NCBI GenBank assembly: GCA_002404755.1 | Contig: DHKI01000035.1 | Span: forward strand, 1 to 35,893 | DNA: 35,893 nt | From: Clostridiales bacterium UBA4698 | Lineage (GTDB): Bacteria; Bacillota; Clostridia; TANB77; UBA1234 | Direction: 5' to 3' | In this document: piece after piece, positions 1-8,751 of the stretch | Numbering within the stretch: position 1 is the first letter of the stretch | How the letters are laid out: each line of letters starts with the position of its first letter | Translations under genes and position numbers: made by a program | The notes under the pieces: model-generated | Told to the model about the DNA's origin: nothing | Database searches by the model: none | The model's input: the letters and a program-made list of their open reading frames with translations, nothing else

Positions 1-229
1 GATTTGCTCCACCATAATACGTTCCAAGAGCACTAGAAATGTCCAATCCGATAATTTCCACCGGCATCATCCAAAATGCTATTTTTCAAATTTGTTGGTG
101 TGTTTACTATGCCAGCACTAACTTTATATTCAGCATTTTTGTTACACATTTTTGAAGTAAATGATGAACAGTTCCATTTATATTATTTTATTGTAATTAT
201 GTATTTTTTATATTCAATATTTTCCAATT
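1..229. other. Left-edge stretch with no firmly supported gene
   Basis: This segment lies downstream of the DUF951 gene and contains no ORF with a convincing ribosome-binding site. On the minus strand, a 38-codon ORF starts at an ATG at 149 and ends at a TAG at 33-35. A second minus frame opens at ATGATG near 72-77 and runs off the left edge (begins MMPVEIIGLDISS). Neither has a Shine-Dalgarno sequence and I recognise neither, so both are recorded only as possible remnants or the start of a gene that continues outside the window. Confidence 0.3.
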
Positions 230-412
230 TTAATCAATCTTCTTTTTTATTGATTTCAATGCTTTCTCTCTTTCTATCATTATTACGTGCCCACAGCCTT
301 TGCATTTTAATTTAAAATCTACTCCTATTCTTGTTATTTCCCATAGTTTGCTTCCACAAGGATGTTGTTTCTTGGTTTCAACTACGTCTCCAACTTCGTA
401 TATATTCATCAT
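230..412 (-). CDS. DUF951 family small protein
   Basis: A protein of about 60 residues that matches the DUF951 family as I know it: the N-terminus YEVGDVVETKKQHPCG, then a CKGCGHVIMIER segment and a lysine-rich tail. The HPCG and CxGCG cysteines suggest a small zinc ribbon or nucleic-acid-binding fold, but the function is unknown. Three in-frame ATGs lie close together at 418, 412 and 409. The sequence AAAGGA directly abuts the first and sits 6 bases before the second, so I chose 412. It lies downstream of clpX beyond a hairpin and may be partly read through from it. Family identity is fairly sure; the role is not. Confidence 0.8.
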   Translation of the reverse strand: MMNIYEVGDVVETKKQHPCGSKLWEITRIGVDFKLKCKGCGHVIMIEREKALKSIKKKID

Positions 413-494
413 TTTCATTCCTTTCTTTTATAAAAGGTGTAAACTTACTTTTTCAGAAAGTTTATTTACATTTTTTTCTCTATATAAAACTTTA

Positions 495-514
495 GGGCAG
501 TATTACTGCTGCCC
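495..514 (-). terminator. Possible terminator hairpin downstream of clpX
   Basis: A perfect 6-bp GGGCAG/CTGCCC stem with an 8-base loop begins 7 bases after the clpX stop codon. On the minus strand it is followed by TAAAGTTTTATA, an interrupted U-tract, so termination may be partial, letting some transcripts continue into the DUF951 gene. Confidence 0.55.
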
Positions 515-520
515 GTTAAT

Positions 521-1828
521 TTAAGATGCTGATTCAACAGTTTTTGTTGTAGCTTTTTTAGTTGTTTTCTTTGGAGTAGTGGCTCTCTTTACCTCGTTCA
601 TTACAAGCTTTGGTGCCTCTCCATTAAGCACTGTCGCCTTAGTAATCGTACAAGATTCTATGTTTTTATTTGATGGTATTTCGTACATTATATCTCTCAT
701 TGTTTCTTCAAGTATAGCACGAAGTCCTCTTGCACCAGTTTTCCTCTCTATCGCTTTATCTACAATAGCTTCTAATGCATCATCATCAAATTCTAGCTTT
801 ACTCCATCTATCTCAAACAACTTTTTATATTGTTTGATAAGTGCATTCTTTGGTTTTGTTAAAATGTCTATATATGCACTTCTCGATAATGGTTGAACTG
901 TAGTTATTACAGGTAATCTTCCCACAAATTCAGGTATTAGACCAAATTTAACCAAATCTTGTGGCAATAATTTTTCTAATAAATCTTTGTCCTCTAGTTC
1001 ATCTGTTTTTGTTATATCTGCGCCAAATCCTATATTTTTCTTTCCAACTCTCGCATTGATTATCTTATCTAATCCCTCAAATGCACCAGCACAAATAAAT
1101 AATATGTTAGTAGTATCAATTTGTATGAACTCTTGTTGAGGATGCTTACGACCGCCTTGTGGTGGAACTGATGCAACTGTACCTTCAATAATTTTTAGCA
1201 ATGCTTGTTGTACACCTTCTCCGCTAACATCTCTTGTTATAGAAACATTTTCTGACTTTCTAGAAATCTTATCAATTTCATCAATGTATATAATTCCTTT
1301 TTCAGCTTTTTCAACATCGTAGTTTGCTGCTTGAATTAACTTAAGCAATATATTTTCTACGTCTTCACCAACGTAACCAGCCTCTGTTAAAGCTGTAGCA
1401 TCAGCAATCGCAAAAGGAACATTTAATATCTTAGCCATAGTTTGTGCAAGATAAGTCTTTCCGCATCCTGTAGGTCCTAACATTAAAATATTGCTCTTTT
1501 GAATATCCACTTCGTTTTCAGAATCAATGTTATTAATTCTTTTATAATGATTATATACAGCAACCGCTAAAGATTTTTTAGCTGTATCTTGTCCTATAAC
1601 ATATTCATCTAATTTTTCTTTCATCTCTTTAGGAGTAAGACCTGTATTTTCAGCTACAACTTCTTCACTTTCTAGAGCTTCAATTTCTTCCTCTATAATA
1701 TTTGAACAAAGTCCAACACATTCGTCACATATATATACGCCCGGCCCTGCTATAATTCTTTTTACAGTTTCTTGTGGCTTTCCACAAAAAGAGCATCTAA
1801 TTGTTTTGTTATCTTCTAGTTTAGCCAT
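521..1828 (-). CDS. clpX: ATP-dependent Clp protease ATP-binding subunit ClpX
   Basis: ClpX is the AAA+ unfoldase that recognises substrates and threads them into the ClpP chamber in the cytoplasm. Visible features, in order: an N-terminal C4 zinc-binding domain (C12, C15, C34, C37), Walker A GPTGCGKT at 118-125, the pore-loop GYVG at 151-154, Walker B IIYIDEID at 179-186, the ClpP-docking IGF loop (KKNIGFGAD) and the sensor-2 GARGLRAI segment. The length (435) is normal, but the last 20 or so residues are a basic, Thr/Lys-rich low-complexity tail (TTPKKTTKKATTK) that is longer than usual. The ribosome-binding site AAGGAAGGTG precedes ATG 1828. It is the last gene of the tig-clpP-clpX transcript, 108 bases after clpP. 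Confidence 0.98.
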   Translation of the reverse strand: MAKLEDNKTIRCSFCGKPQETVKRIIAGPGVYICDECVGLCSNIIEEEIEALESEEVVAENTGLTPKEMKEKLDEYVIGQDTAKKSLAVAVYNHYKRINNIDSENEVDIQKSNILMLGPTGCGKTYLAQTMAKILNVPFAIADATALTEAGYVGEDVENILLKLIQAANYDVEKAEKGIIYIDEIDKISRKSENVSITRDVSGEGVQQALLKIIEGTVASVPPQGGRKHPQQEFIQIDTTNILFICAGAFEGLDKIINARVGKKNIGFGADITKTDELEDKDLLEKLLPQDLVKFGLIPEFVGRLPVITTVQPLSRSAYIDILTKPKNALIKQYKKLFEIDGVKLEFDDDALEAIVDKAIERKTGARGLRAILEETMRDIMYEIPSNKNIESCTITKATVLNGEAPKLVMNEVKRATTPKKTTKKATTKTVESAS

Positions 1829-1876
1829 TCTTTCACCTTCCTTGTAAACATATTTTTATATTGTTTTACAACGCAC

Positions 1877-1927
1877 GAAAAGTAGTATTATAATAAGCAA
1901 TCAAACTTACTACTAATGCTACTTTTC
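1877..1927. repeat. Inverted repeat between clpP and clpX
   Basis: A perfect 9-bp inverted repeat (GAAAAGTAG at 1877-1885, CTACTTTTC at 1919-1927) flanks a 33-base loop. An alternative pairing of AGTAGTA (1881-1887) with TACTACT (1908-1914) also exists. There is no clean U-tract, so it may be an intercistronic stability or processing hairpin rather than a terminator. Confidence 0.4.
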
Positions 1928-1936
1928 TATATTTCC

Positions 1937-2527
1937 TTATTTTCTTTCCATTACCTTATCTATAAGTCCATATTCCATAGCCTCTGAAGCAAGCATAAAG
2001 TTATCTCTATCTGTATCTTTTTCTATTTGTTCCAAAGGTTTTCCAGTGTTTTCACTTAAAATCTTATTTAACTTATCTCTAGTCTTAAGTAAAAACTCTG
2101 CATGAATTTTTACATCTGAAGCTTGACCTTTTGCTCCTCCCAAAGGTTGATGTATCATTATCTCAGCATTTGGAAGTGCATATCTCTTGCCTTTTGTACC
2201 AGCAGCTAAAAGAAATGCTCCCATACTTGCAGCCATTCCAACGCAGATTGTTGAAACATCTGGTTTGATATATCTCATAGTATCGAAAATAGCCATTCCC
2301 GCTGTAACACTGCCTCCAGGACTATTTATATAAATATGAATATCCTTGTCTGGATCTTCAGATTCTAGGAATAATAATTGTGCAACTACAACACTTGCTG
2401 TTGCATCTGTTATTTCATCGCCAATAAATATAATCCTGTCTTTCAAAAGTCTTGAAAAAATATCATATGATCTTTCTCCACCACTTGTCTTCTCTACGAC
2501 ATATGGCACCAAATCGTTTGTAATCAT
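1937..2527 (-). CDS. clpP: ATP-dependent Clp protease proteolytic subunit ClpP
   Basis: The serine peptidase that forms the double-heptameric degradation chamber and partners with ClpX next door. The catalytic triad is visible as S101 (GMAASMGAF), H126 (MIHQP) and D175 (DTDRDNF). The oxyanion-region NSPGGSV is at 69-75. Length (196) is typical. The GGAGG at 2535-2539 region supports ATG 2527. It lies 68 bases downstream of tig and 108 upstream of clpX, in the conserved order tig-clpP-clpX. Confidence 0.98.
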   Translation of the reverse strand: MITNDLVPYVVEKTSGGERSYDIFSRLLKDRIIFIGDEITDATASVVVAQLLFLESEDPDKDIHIYINSPGGSVTAGMAIFDTMRYIKPDVSTICVGMAASMGAFLLAAGTKGKRYALPNAEIMIHQPLGGAKGQASDVKIHAEFLLKTRDKLNKILSENTGKPLEQIEKDTDRDNFMLASEAMEYGLIDKVMERK

Positions 2528-2595
2528 TCTTCATCCTCCTTCGTTACTTAAAAAGATTATTCACAGAAAAAATATTTTTAAACAATTATTAATAC

Positions 2596-3882
2596 TTATT
2601 TAATGTTGTCCATAACAAATTTAACTGCTTTATCATATTTTAATTCTTCTTTTGCATATTGTCTTAATTGTGGTGTTGCTTTCTTTACGAAATCTTCAGC
2701 GTCTTTTCTTCCATAGCTTTCTGCTACTTCTTTTAGTTTAGCATCTATATCAGCATCTGTAATTTCGATGTTTTCAGCTTTAGAAATTGCTTCAAGAGTT
2801 AATTTTGTTTTAATATTTTCTGTTGCTTTCTCTTTGTAATCTTCTTCTAAATCTTCAAATGTTTGACCTAACATTTGTAGGTATTGCTCTAATTTCAAAC
2901 CTTGGTATGCAAGTCTTGATTCCATCTCATGAATATATTCATGAATTTCATTATGTATCATAACTTCTGGAATATCGATTTCTGTAGCGTCTACTACTTG
3001 TTTAATTGCATCTTCTTCCATCTCATATTTTGCTTTTTTAGCATTTTCTTCTTCTAATTTCTTTTCGATGTCTGCTTTTAATTCTTTTAATGTATCAAAT
3101 TCACTAACGTCTTTTGCAAATTCATCATCGATTTTTGGTAATTCTTTTTTCTTTATATCGTTTACTTTTACTTTGAATACAGCTGGTTTTCCTGCTAATT
3201 CCTTTGAAAAATAGTTTTCTGGGAAATTAACATTTACATCTGTTTCTTCATTCATTTTTAATCCTACTAATTGATCTTCAAAACCAGGAATAAATGAGTT
3301 GCTTCCTAATTCTAGTGGGTAGTTTTCTCCTTTTCCACCTTCAAAAGCTTTTCCATCAACAAATCCTTCAAAATCTATAACTGCTGTATCGCCATTTTCA
3401 AGAACTGAGTTTTCATCTCCTGAAATAACTCTTGCATTCTTAGCAGCCATTTCATTTAATTTTGCATCAATATCTTCTTTTGTTACTTTGTATTCTTTCT
3501 TTTCAACTTTTAAGCCTTTATACTTACCAAGTTTTACTTCTGGTTTTACAGTAACAGTAGCAGTAAATATTAAATCTTTACCTTTTCCAATTTGTTTAAT
3601 GTCGATTTCTGGATGTGAAACTACTTCTAAAGCATTTTCAGCAATTACTTCATCATAAACATCTGGAACAATTATATTGAATGCGTCTTCATATAGAACT
3701 CCCTCACCATAGTGTTTTTCAACTATGTTTCTTGGTGCTTTACCTTTTCTAAATCCTGGTACATTAAAATACTTTGCATTCTTAAAAAATGCTTTTTGAA
3801 GTCCTTCTTCAAATTTATCAGCCTCAATTGTTATCTCTAGTTTAACTTTGTTATTATCTAATTTTTCTACTTTTGCGTTCAT
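2596..3882 (-). CDS. tig: Trigger factor, ribosome-associated chaperone
   Basis: Trigger factor binds nascent chains at the ribosome exit tunnel. The N-terminal ribosome-docking signature GFRKGKAP, the central FKBP-type PPIase domain (TAVIDFEGFVDGKAFEGG, then FIPGFEDQLVGLK) and a long helical C-terminal chaperone domain are all present. A longer reading frame from 3912 exists, but AAAGGA sits 8 bases before the ATG at 3882, giving a 428-residue protein with the normal N-terminus MNAKVEKLDNNK. The longer start would sit almost on top of the promoter -10 element. First gene of the tig-clpP-clpX operon. Confidence 0.97.
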   Translation of the reverse strand: MNAKVEKLDNNKVKLEITIEADKFEEGLQKAFFKNAKYFNVPGFRKGKAPRNIVEKHYGEGVLYEDAFNIIVPDVYDEVIAENALEVVSHPEIDIKQIGKGKDLIFTATVTVKPEVKLGKYKGLKVEKKEYKVTKEDIDAKLNEMAAKNARVISGDENSVLENGDTAVIDFEGFVDGKAFEGGKGENYPLELGSNSFIPGFEDQLVGLKMNEETDVNVNFPENYFSKELAGKPAVFKVKVNDIKKKELPKIDDEFAKDVSEFDTLKELKADIEKKLEEENAKKAKYEMEEDAIKQVVDATEIDIPEVMIHNEIHEYIHEMESRLAYQGLKLEQYLQMLGQTFEDLEEDYKEKATENIKTKLTLEAISKAENIEITDADIDAKLKEVAESYGRKDAEDFVKKATPQLRQYAKEELKYDKAVKFVMDNIK

Positions 3883-3918
3883 TTTCAAAATCCTTTCTTT
3901 TTTAGTGTTCATTTTGCT

Positions 3919-3947
3919 ATTATATCATAGTAAAATTTATTTTCCAA
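3919..3947 (-). promoter_or_regulatory. Sigma-A promoter of tig-clpP-clpX
   Basis: On the minus strand, TTGGAA (3942-3947) is followed after exactly 17 bases by TATAAT (3919-3924). The spacing and the perfect -10 box make this a strong vegetative promoter. Its position means the transcript starts near 3912, supporting the shorter trigger factor start. An 8-bp AT-only palindrome, GTATTTTT/AAAAATAC (3948-3964), just upstream might weakly terminate the preceding gene. Confidence 0.85.
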
Positions 3948-3986
3948 GTATTTTTAAAAAATACATTGTTTCAACCATGTTAACTT

Positions 3987-4664
3987 TTATTCGCATATTT
4001 TTAATGGCTTAAATTCCAAATAATCTCCTGAAGTTAGATATGTTTCAATTCCTTCAATCTTCACTAAACTTTCTTCATAATTACTATGTATATGACCATA
4101 TATCCAATATTTAACATTATACATTTTTACAAGATTTATTATATTCTCACTTGGTGGATAATGTGTCACAAATATTATATTTTTATCCGAATTAGCTTTC
4201 TTGGCAGCTTCTAAGGAAATTTTTGCTCTTTCAAGCTCTCTATTAAATATCTTATTATTATCTGGAGTTTCCTCATCATATGACCAAAATCTAGTTCCGC
4301 AAATCATGTAGTCGCCAACCTCATAAAAGTTATTATGTAAAAACTTTACATTTTCTATATTGTTTGTCTCAACGAATTGATTTAATTTATTTAATGTTGT
4401 CCACCAATAATCATGATTTCCTTTTAGTATAATCTTATTTCCTTTTAAGCCATTTAGAAACTCAAAGTCTGCAAGTGAATCTTCTAAATATGTTGCCCAT
4501 GAGAAATCACCCGCAATTATCACGGTATCATCATCTTTAACTTCATTATTCCAATTCTCTTTTATCTTTTTTTCATAGTCATTCCATCTATCACCAAAAA
4601 CATTCATTGGTTTATCGCCAACGCCAAATGATAGATGAAAATCCGAAAGTGCGTAAATTGACAT
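3987..4664 (-). CDS. Calcineurin-like metallophosphoesterase (COG1768-type)
   Basis: A 225-residue cytoplasmic protein with all five metallophosphoesterase motifs in order: SDFHLS (D8, H10), AGDFSWA, KGNHDYWW, VTHYPP and YGHIHS. These residues bind the two metal ions. The motif spelling and length resemble the predicted phosphohydrolase group COG1768, whose substrate is unknown. ATG 4664 is preceded by AGGAG and lies 4 bases after the tsaD stop, so the gene is translated in the M50 protease-tsaD transcript. Confidence 0.85.
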   Translation of the reverse strand: MSIYALSDFHLSFGVGDKPMNVFGDRWNDYEKKIKENWNNEVKDDDTVIIAGDFSWATYLEDSLADFEFLNGLKGNKIILKGNHDYWWTTLNKLNQFVETNNIENVKFLHNNFYEVGDYMICGTRFWSYDEETPDNNKIFNRELERAKISLEAAKKANSDKNIIFVTHYPPSENIINLVKMYNVKYWIYGHIHSNYEESLVKIEGIETYLTSGDYLEFKPLKICE

Positions 4665-4668
4665 TAAT

Positions 4669-5667
4669 TTATTCTCCTATTTTTAAATTCGGTACAGCGT
4701 TTAAGTCTAAGTTTGATACTTTTCCTGCTAGGAAATTATAATATGCTGCTGCTCCAATCATAGCAGCATTGTCTGTGCATAAAATAAGTTCTGGATAATA
4801 TATTTTCAAATTATGCATAGAACCAATTTTTTGCATCCTGTCTCTCAAATAACTATTAGCTGAAACTCCTCCTGCTATTGCCACTTTACTTACATGTAGT
4901 TCATCTACAGCACGCAATACATTTTCAACTAATACATCGGTAACAGCCTCTTCAAAGCTTGCACACAAATCATTTATGTTCAAATCTTTTTCTTTATTAA
5001 TTAGATTTAATACTGCAGTTTTAACTCCACTAAAGCTAAAATCCAAATTTTCGAAATGTGTTCTTGGAAGCTTATATGTCGGTTTACCTTCCTTTGCCAT
5101 TTTGTCTATTATAGGCCCACCTGGATATCCAAGTCCAACTGCTCTTGATACTTTATCAAAAGCTTCTCCAACTGCGTCATCTCTAGTTTTTCCTAACACA
5201 TTAAATTTTGTATAATCTTCCACATATACCAAATGTGAATGTCCGCCTGAAACAACCAAGCAAAGGTATGGTGGTGTCAATTCTTTATGTGTTATATAAT
5301 TTGCTGCTATGTGCCCTTCTATGTGGTGTACTCCCACAAGAGGTTTATTCAATGCATACGCCATTGCTTTTGCCATTGAAAGACCAACAAGCAAAGCTCC
5401 GACAAGTCCTGGGCCGTATGTGCATCCGATTATATTAACATCTTCCAATTTAATTCCAGCTTTTTCTACAGCTTCCTTTACTACATATGTTATATTTTCG
5501 ACATGATTTCTTGAAGCAATCTCAGGAACTACGCCACCATATTTTTTATGAATATTTATTTGCGTCGCTATTATGTTCGATAATACATCTCTTCCATTTT
5601 TCACTATGGCAACTGATGTTTCATCACAACTTGATTCAATCGCTAAACATATTATATCTTTTGCCAT
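4669..5667 (-). CDS. tsaD: tRNA N6-adenosine threonylcarbamoyltransferase TsaD
   Basis: TsaD transfers the threonylcarbamoyl group to A37 of ANN-reading tRNAs, working with TsaB and TsaE (neither seen here). It is an ASKHA-fold protein: N-terminal AIESSCDETSVA, metal-binding H115 and H119 in HHIEGH, SGGHSHLVYV, and the C-terminal AGGVSANSYLR and CTDNAAMIG nucleotide-binding segments. Length 332 is typical. AGGGGGAAGAAA precedes ATG 5667. It lies 16 bases after the M50 protease gene and 4 bases before the phosphoesterase. Confidence 0.97.
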   Translation of the reverse strand: MAKDIICLAIESSCDETSVAIVKNGRDVLSNIIATQINIHKKYGGVVPEIASRNHVENITYVVKEAVEKAGIKLEDVNIIGCTYGPGLVGALLVGLSMAKAMAYALNKPLVGVHHIEGHIAANYITHKELTPPYLCLVVSGGHSHLVYVEDYTKFNVLGKTRDDAVGEAFDKVSRAVGLGYPGGPIIDKMAKEGKPTYKLPRTHFENLDFSFSGVKTAVLNLINKEKDLNINDLCASFEEAVTDVLVENVLRAVDELHVSKVAIAGGVSANSYLRDRMQKIGSMHNLKIYYPELILCTDNAAMIGAAAYYNFLAGKVSNLDLNAVPNLKIGE

Positions 5668-5683
5668 TTTTCTTCCCCCTAAT

Positions 5684-6403
5684 TTATATAAATAGGCTTA
5701 ATATTTGACCAATTATCCAAGTCATACCATTCGCAATTCCTCCAACAACCGGTGTTATAATTAAGCTTGGTAACTCTGTCACATACAATATAACAAGAAT
5801 TATCGTCGAAAATCTTTCTAAATTCCATAAAAATTCTTTAGCTTTTCCTTTTAGAAAATATCCCCATATCTTTGAACCATCAAGCGGAGGAAAAGGAAGC
5901 AAGTTAAAAACGCCAAGTGATAAATTTATATATGCCCCCAAATACGTGCACCTTATGATAATATCAATAAAATTGTTAGCTGGTGCAAAAATATGTGTAA
6001 GAGCATAAATGAAAAATAGTATAAATGCTATTATAAAGTTACTAACTGGTCCTGCAAGTGCAACCTTCATGCTGTCTTTTGCGGGATTCCTATAATAAGT
6101 TGGGTCTATTTCAACTGGCCTTCCCCAACCAAAGCCTGCAAATAACAAACATATTGTTCCAACAGGATCCAAATGATGTAATGGATTTAGCGTTAGTCTT
6201 CCTTGTCTTTCTGGTGTAGGATCTCCAAGTTTATCTGACATTCTTGCATGAGAATATTCATGCACTGTAATTCCTAAAATAAGCCCAGGCAAAATTAATA
6301 ATGTGCTCATTAATTCTGCTTCATCAAAATTTATTATCCCTCTAATTATCATTATTGCAATAAATATCCAAAACAGCTTTCTTATATCTATTCCATTAAA
6401 CAT
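5684..6403 (-). CDS. Site-2 protease family (M50) membrane metalloprotease
   Basis: A 239-residue polytopic membrane protein with the zinc site HEYSH (H48-H52) in a transmembrane context, the companion NPLHHLDP segment, and the third-ligand motif NLLPFPPLDGSK. There is no PDZ domain, so it belongs to the short, stand-alone S2P branch rather than RseP. Substrates are unknown; the family usually cleaves membrane-embedded anti-sigma factors or leftover signal peptides. AAGGAG lies 10 bases before ATG 6403. It leads the M50-tsaD-phosphoesterase cluster. Confidence 0.9.
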   Translation of the reverse strand: MFNGIDIRKLFWIFIAIMIIRGIINFDEAELMSTLLILPGLILGITVHEYSHARMSDKLGDPTPERQGRLTLNPLHHLDPVGTICLLFAGFGWGRPVEIDPTYYRNPAKDSMKVALAGPVSNFIIAFILFFIYALTHIFAPANNFIDIIIRCTYLGAYINLSLGVFNLLPFPPLDGSKIWGYFLKGKAKEFLWNLERFSTIILVILYVTELPSLIITPVVGGIANGMTWIIGQILSLFI

Positions 6404-6431
6404 GCATCAAATTCTCCTTTTCAAAAATTTA

Positions 6432-6454
6432 GGTCGCTTTTTTAAAAAGCGACC
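6432..6454 (-). terminator. Hairpin terminator after lysS
   Basis: A perfect stem GGTCGCTTTTT/AAAAAGCGACC sits 52 bases downstream of the lysS stop. On the minus strand it is followed by TAAATTTTTG. It lies only 8-10 bases before the M50 gene ribosome-binding site, and I found no convincing promoter after it, so some lysS read-through may feed the M50-tsaD genes. Confidence 0.7.
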
Positions 6455-6506
6455 ACTATACTTTTCTTTGCACAAGTAGTCTTTTAATAACTTATGCTAT
6501 TTTTAT

Positions 6507-8030
6507 TTAGTCTAAAGGTTTCATTGTTGGAAATAAAAGCACATCTCTTATAGAATAGCTGTTTGTTAATAACATGACCATTCTATCTATACCTATTCCA
6601 AGTCCTCCTGTAGGTGGCATTCCGTATTCTAACGCTTGAACAAAATCTTCATCTATCATGTTTGCTTCTTCGTTTCCTGCTTCTCTTTCTGCCATTTGTG
6701 CCATAAATCTTTCTTTTTGATCTATTGGGTCATTAAGCTCTGAGTATGCATTTGCGTACTCTCTGCCGCCTATAAATAATTCAAATCTTTCTACTAATCT
6801 TGGATCTGATGGCTTTTTCTTTGTAAGTGGAGAAACTTCAACTGGATAATCAATTATAAATGTAGGTTGCATCAATGTTTCTTCTACTTTTGCTTCAAAT
6901 ACTGCATTTATAACATGTCCTCTTACCATATTGTCGTTTTCTAGTTCTACACCAATGCTCTTTGCAAGTTCTCTTGCTTCTTCATCAGTATTTGCCTTAT
7001 TGAAATCAGCTCCTGTAACCTCTTTTATTGCCTCTATCATAGGTATTCTCTTCCAACCTGGTGCTAAGTCTAAGTCTAAGCCTTGATAATTTATTTTTGT
7101 ATCTCCTGTTAACTTTTTAGCAAGCGTTGAAAAGATTCCTTCTGTAATATCCATCATATCGTTATAATCTTCGTATGCTGCGTATAATTCTACTGTTGTG
7201 AATTCTGGATTATGTTTAATATCCATTCCTTCATTTCTAAATAATCTACCTATTTCATATACTTTATCAAACCCACCAACTATAAGTCTCTTTAGATATA
7301 ACTCTGGTGCAATTCTTAAGTACATATCTATGTCCAATGTGTTGTGATGTGTTATAAATGGTCTAGCTGCAGCTCCACCTGGAATTGTATTTAAAACTGG
7401 TGTTTCAACTTCTAAATAGCCTTTTTCGTCTAAAAATCTTCTTAATTCCCTTATAATTAGGCTTCTTGCAGCAAATGTATTTTTTACATCACCGTTCATT
7501 ATTAAATCAACATATCTTTGTCTATATCTAAGCTCTGTATCTTTTAACCCATGATATTTTTCTGGAAGTGGTCTAAGCGACTTAGAAAGCAATGTAATTT
7601 CTTTAACTCTTATAGAGATTTCTCCCATGTGTGTTTTAAACACAACACCTTTCACACCAATGATATCACCTATATCAAATTTCTTGAATTCTTCATAACT
7701 TTCTGCACCAACTTCATCTAATTTAACATATATTTGAATTCTTCCATACATATCTTGTAAATCGCAGAATGTAGCTTTTCCATGACCTCTTTTGCTCATA
7801 AGTCTACCTGCTATACTAACCTCTACTTCTGGTGCCTCTTCTCCCTCTACCGGGGCAACGAATTTTTCTTTTATATCTTTACTATTATCCTTATTGTCGA
7901 ATTTAACAATTTGGAATGGGTCTTTTCCTTTCTCTTGTAAATCCTTTAGTTTTTCAATTCTTATTTTAATTAGTTCGTTAATGTCTTGCTCTTGTTGTTC
8001 TTCAGAAACATTGTTTCTTTCTTCACTCAT
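6507..8030 (-). CDS. lysS: Lysyl-tRNA synthetase, class II
   Basis: Charges tRNA-Lys in the cytoplasm. After a charged N-terminal helix, an OB-fold anticodon-binding domain (about residues 70-150) precedes the class II catalytic core, with motif 2 EIGRLFRNEG near 259-268 and motif 3 GLGIGIDRMVML near 476-487. Length 507 is typical. A promoter and an AAAGGGG ribosome-binding site precede ATG 8030. The gene is monocistronic or weakly reads into the M50 cluster. No T-box leader is present; the leader is only about 40 bases. Confidence 0.98.
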   Translation of the reverse strand: MSEERNNVSEEQQEQDINELIKIRIEKLKDLQEKGKDPFQIVKFDNKDNSKDIKEKFVAPVEGEEAPEVEVSIAGRLMSKRGHGKATFCDLQDMYGRIQIYVKLDEVGAESYEEFKKFDIGDIIGVKGVVFKTHMGEISIRVKEITLLSKSLRPLPEKYHGLKDTELRYRQRYVDLIMNGDVKNTFAARSLIIRELRRFLDEKGYLEVETPVLNTIPGGAAARPFITHHNTLDIDMYLRIAPELYLKRLIVGGFDKVYEIGRLFRNEGMDIKHNPEFTTVELYAAYEDYNDMMDITEGIFSTLAKKLTGDTKINYQGLDLDLAPGWKRIPMIEAIKEVTGADFNKANTDEEARELAKSIGVELENDNMVRGHVINAVFEAKVEETLMQPTFIIDYPVEVSPLTKKKPSDPRLVERFELFIGGREYANAYSELNDPIDQKERFMAQMAEREAGNEEANMIDEDFVQALEYGMPPTGGLGIGIDRMVMLLTNSYSIRDVLLFPTMKPLD

Positions 8031-8067
8031 ATAAAATTCCCCTTTCTTCTAGTAAAGTTATGGTGTA

Positions 8068-8096
8068 ATTTTACCATACAAACAAATATTTTGCAA
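8068..8096 (-). promoter_or_regulatory. Sigma-A promoter of lysS
   Basis: TTGCAA (8091-8096) and TAAAAT (8068-8073) on the minus strand are separated by 17 bases. It begins directly after the greA terminator, so lysS is transcribed independently of greA. Confidence 0.75.
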
Positions 8097-8108
8097 TGTC
8101 TTGTGCGC

Positions 8109-8140
8109 AAAAAAGGTGAAATTCTAATGAATTTCACCTT
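8109..8140 (-). terminator. Rho-independent terminator of greA
   Basis: A perfect 12-bp stem (AAGGTGAAATTC/GAATTTCACCTT) with a 4-base loop lies 5 bases after the greA stop codon. It is followed on the minus strand by a run of Ts: a textbook intrinsic terminator. Confidence 0.93.
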
Positions 8141-8145
8141 CAATA

Positions 8146-8622
8146 CTATTTTGTTATTTTTAAGATTTTAAATTGTAGCATTCCACCAGGTGTCTCTACG
8201 TCAACAACATCATTTTTCTTTCTACCTAATAAAGCTTTTCCAATCGGTGATTCGTTAGAAATCTTGTTTTCTGATATATCTGCTTCAGTAGAACCAACTA
8301 TTTTGTACTCAACTTTTTCATTATACTCAACATCTAATACTTGAACTATATTTCCAACTTGAACTGTTTTTGTCTCAATATCATCTTCATCTATTATTTT
8401 TACATTTCTTAATTTGTTTTCTAATTCTACAATTCTCATTTCAACTTGAGCTTGTTCATTTTTAGCTTCATCGTATTCTGAATTTTCTGATAAATCTCCA
8501 AAGCCAAGAGCAACTTTGATTCTTTCAGCTATTTCTCTTCTTTTTTGTGTTTTTAAATATTCAAGCTCCTCTTCTAATTTTTTTAAACCTTCATATGTCA
8601 ATAATGTTTCATTTTGTGGCAT
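8146..8622 (-). CDS. greA: Transcription elongation factor GreA
   Basis: GreA rescues backtracked RNA polymerase by stimulating transcript cleavage. The N-terminal coiled coil (about residues 10-75) carries the acidic tip region GDLSENSEYDEAK, and the C-terminal FKBP-like domain holds the conserved ISNESPIGKALLGRKKND. Length 158 is typical. AAGGAG precedes ATG 8622. It has its own promoter and terminator and is not coupled to the large AAA gene upstream. Confidence 0.98.
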   Translation of the reverse strand: MPQNETLLTYEGLKKLEEELEYLKTQKRREIAERIKVALGFGDLSENSEYDEAKNEQAQVEMRIVELENKLRNVKIIDEDDIETKTVQVGNIVQVLDVEYNEKVEYKIVGSTEADISENKISNESPIGKALLGRKKNDVVDVETPGGMLQFKILKITK

Positions 8623-8705
8623 ATTACATCATTCTCCTTTTTATCATGCGTTTAATCGCTTTTTAGTAACTCACATTGCACATCAATAATATGTTACAAT
8701 CATTT

Positions 8706-8734
8706 ATATTAATCATTTGTTCTACTTTTGTCAA
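8706..8734 (-). promoter_or_regulatory. Sigma-A promoter of greA
   Basis: Perfect -35 TTGACA (8729-8734), a 17-base spacer and TAATAT (8706-8711) on the minus strand, located just after the stop codon of the AAA-M41 gene. The leader to the greA start is about 80 bases. Confidence 0.85.
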
Positions 8735-8751
8735 GCACATTTTTTATGGAA

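Noticed and set aside
76..524. Plus-strand frames of 74-79 residues
   Set aside because: They overlap the DUF951 gene or AT-rich intergenic DNA, lack ribosome-binding sites, and have compositions typical of shadow frames.
8031..8067. T-box or lysine riboswitch before lysS
   Set aside because: The leader is only about 30-40 bases, too short for either element.
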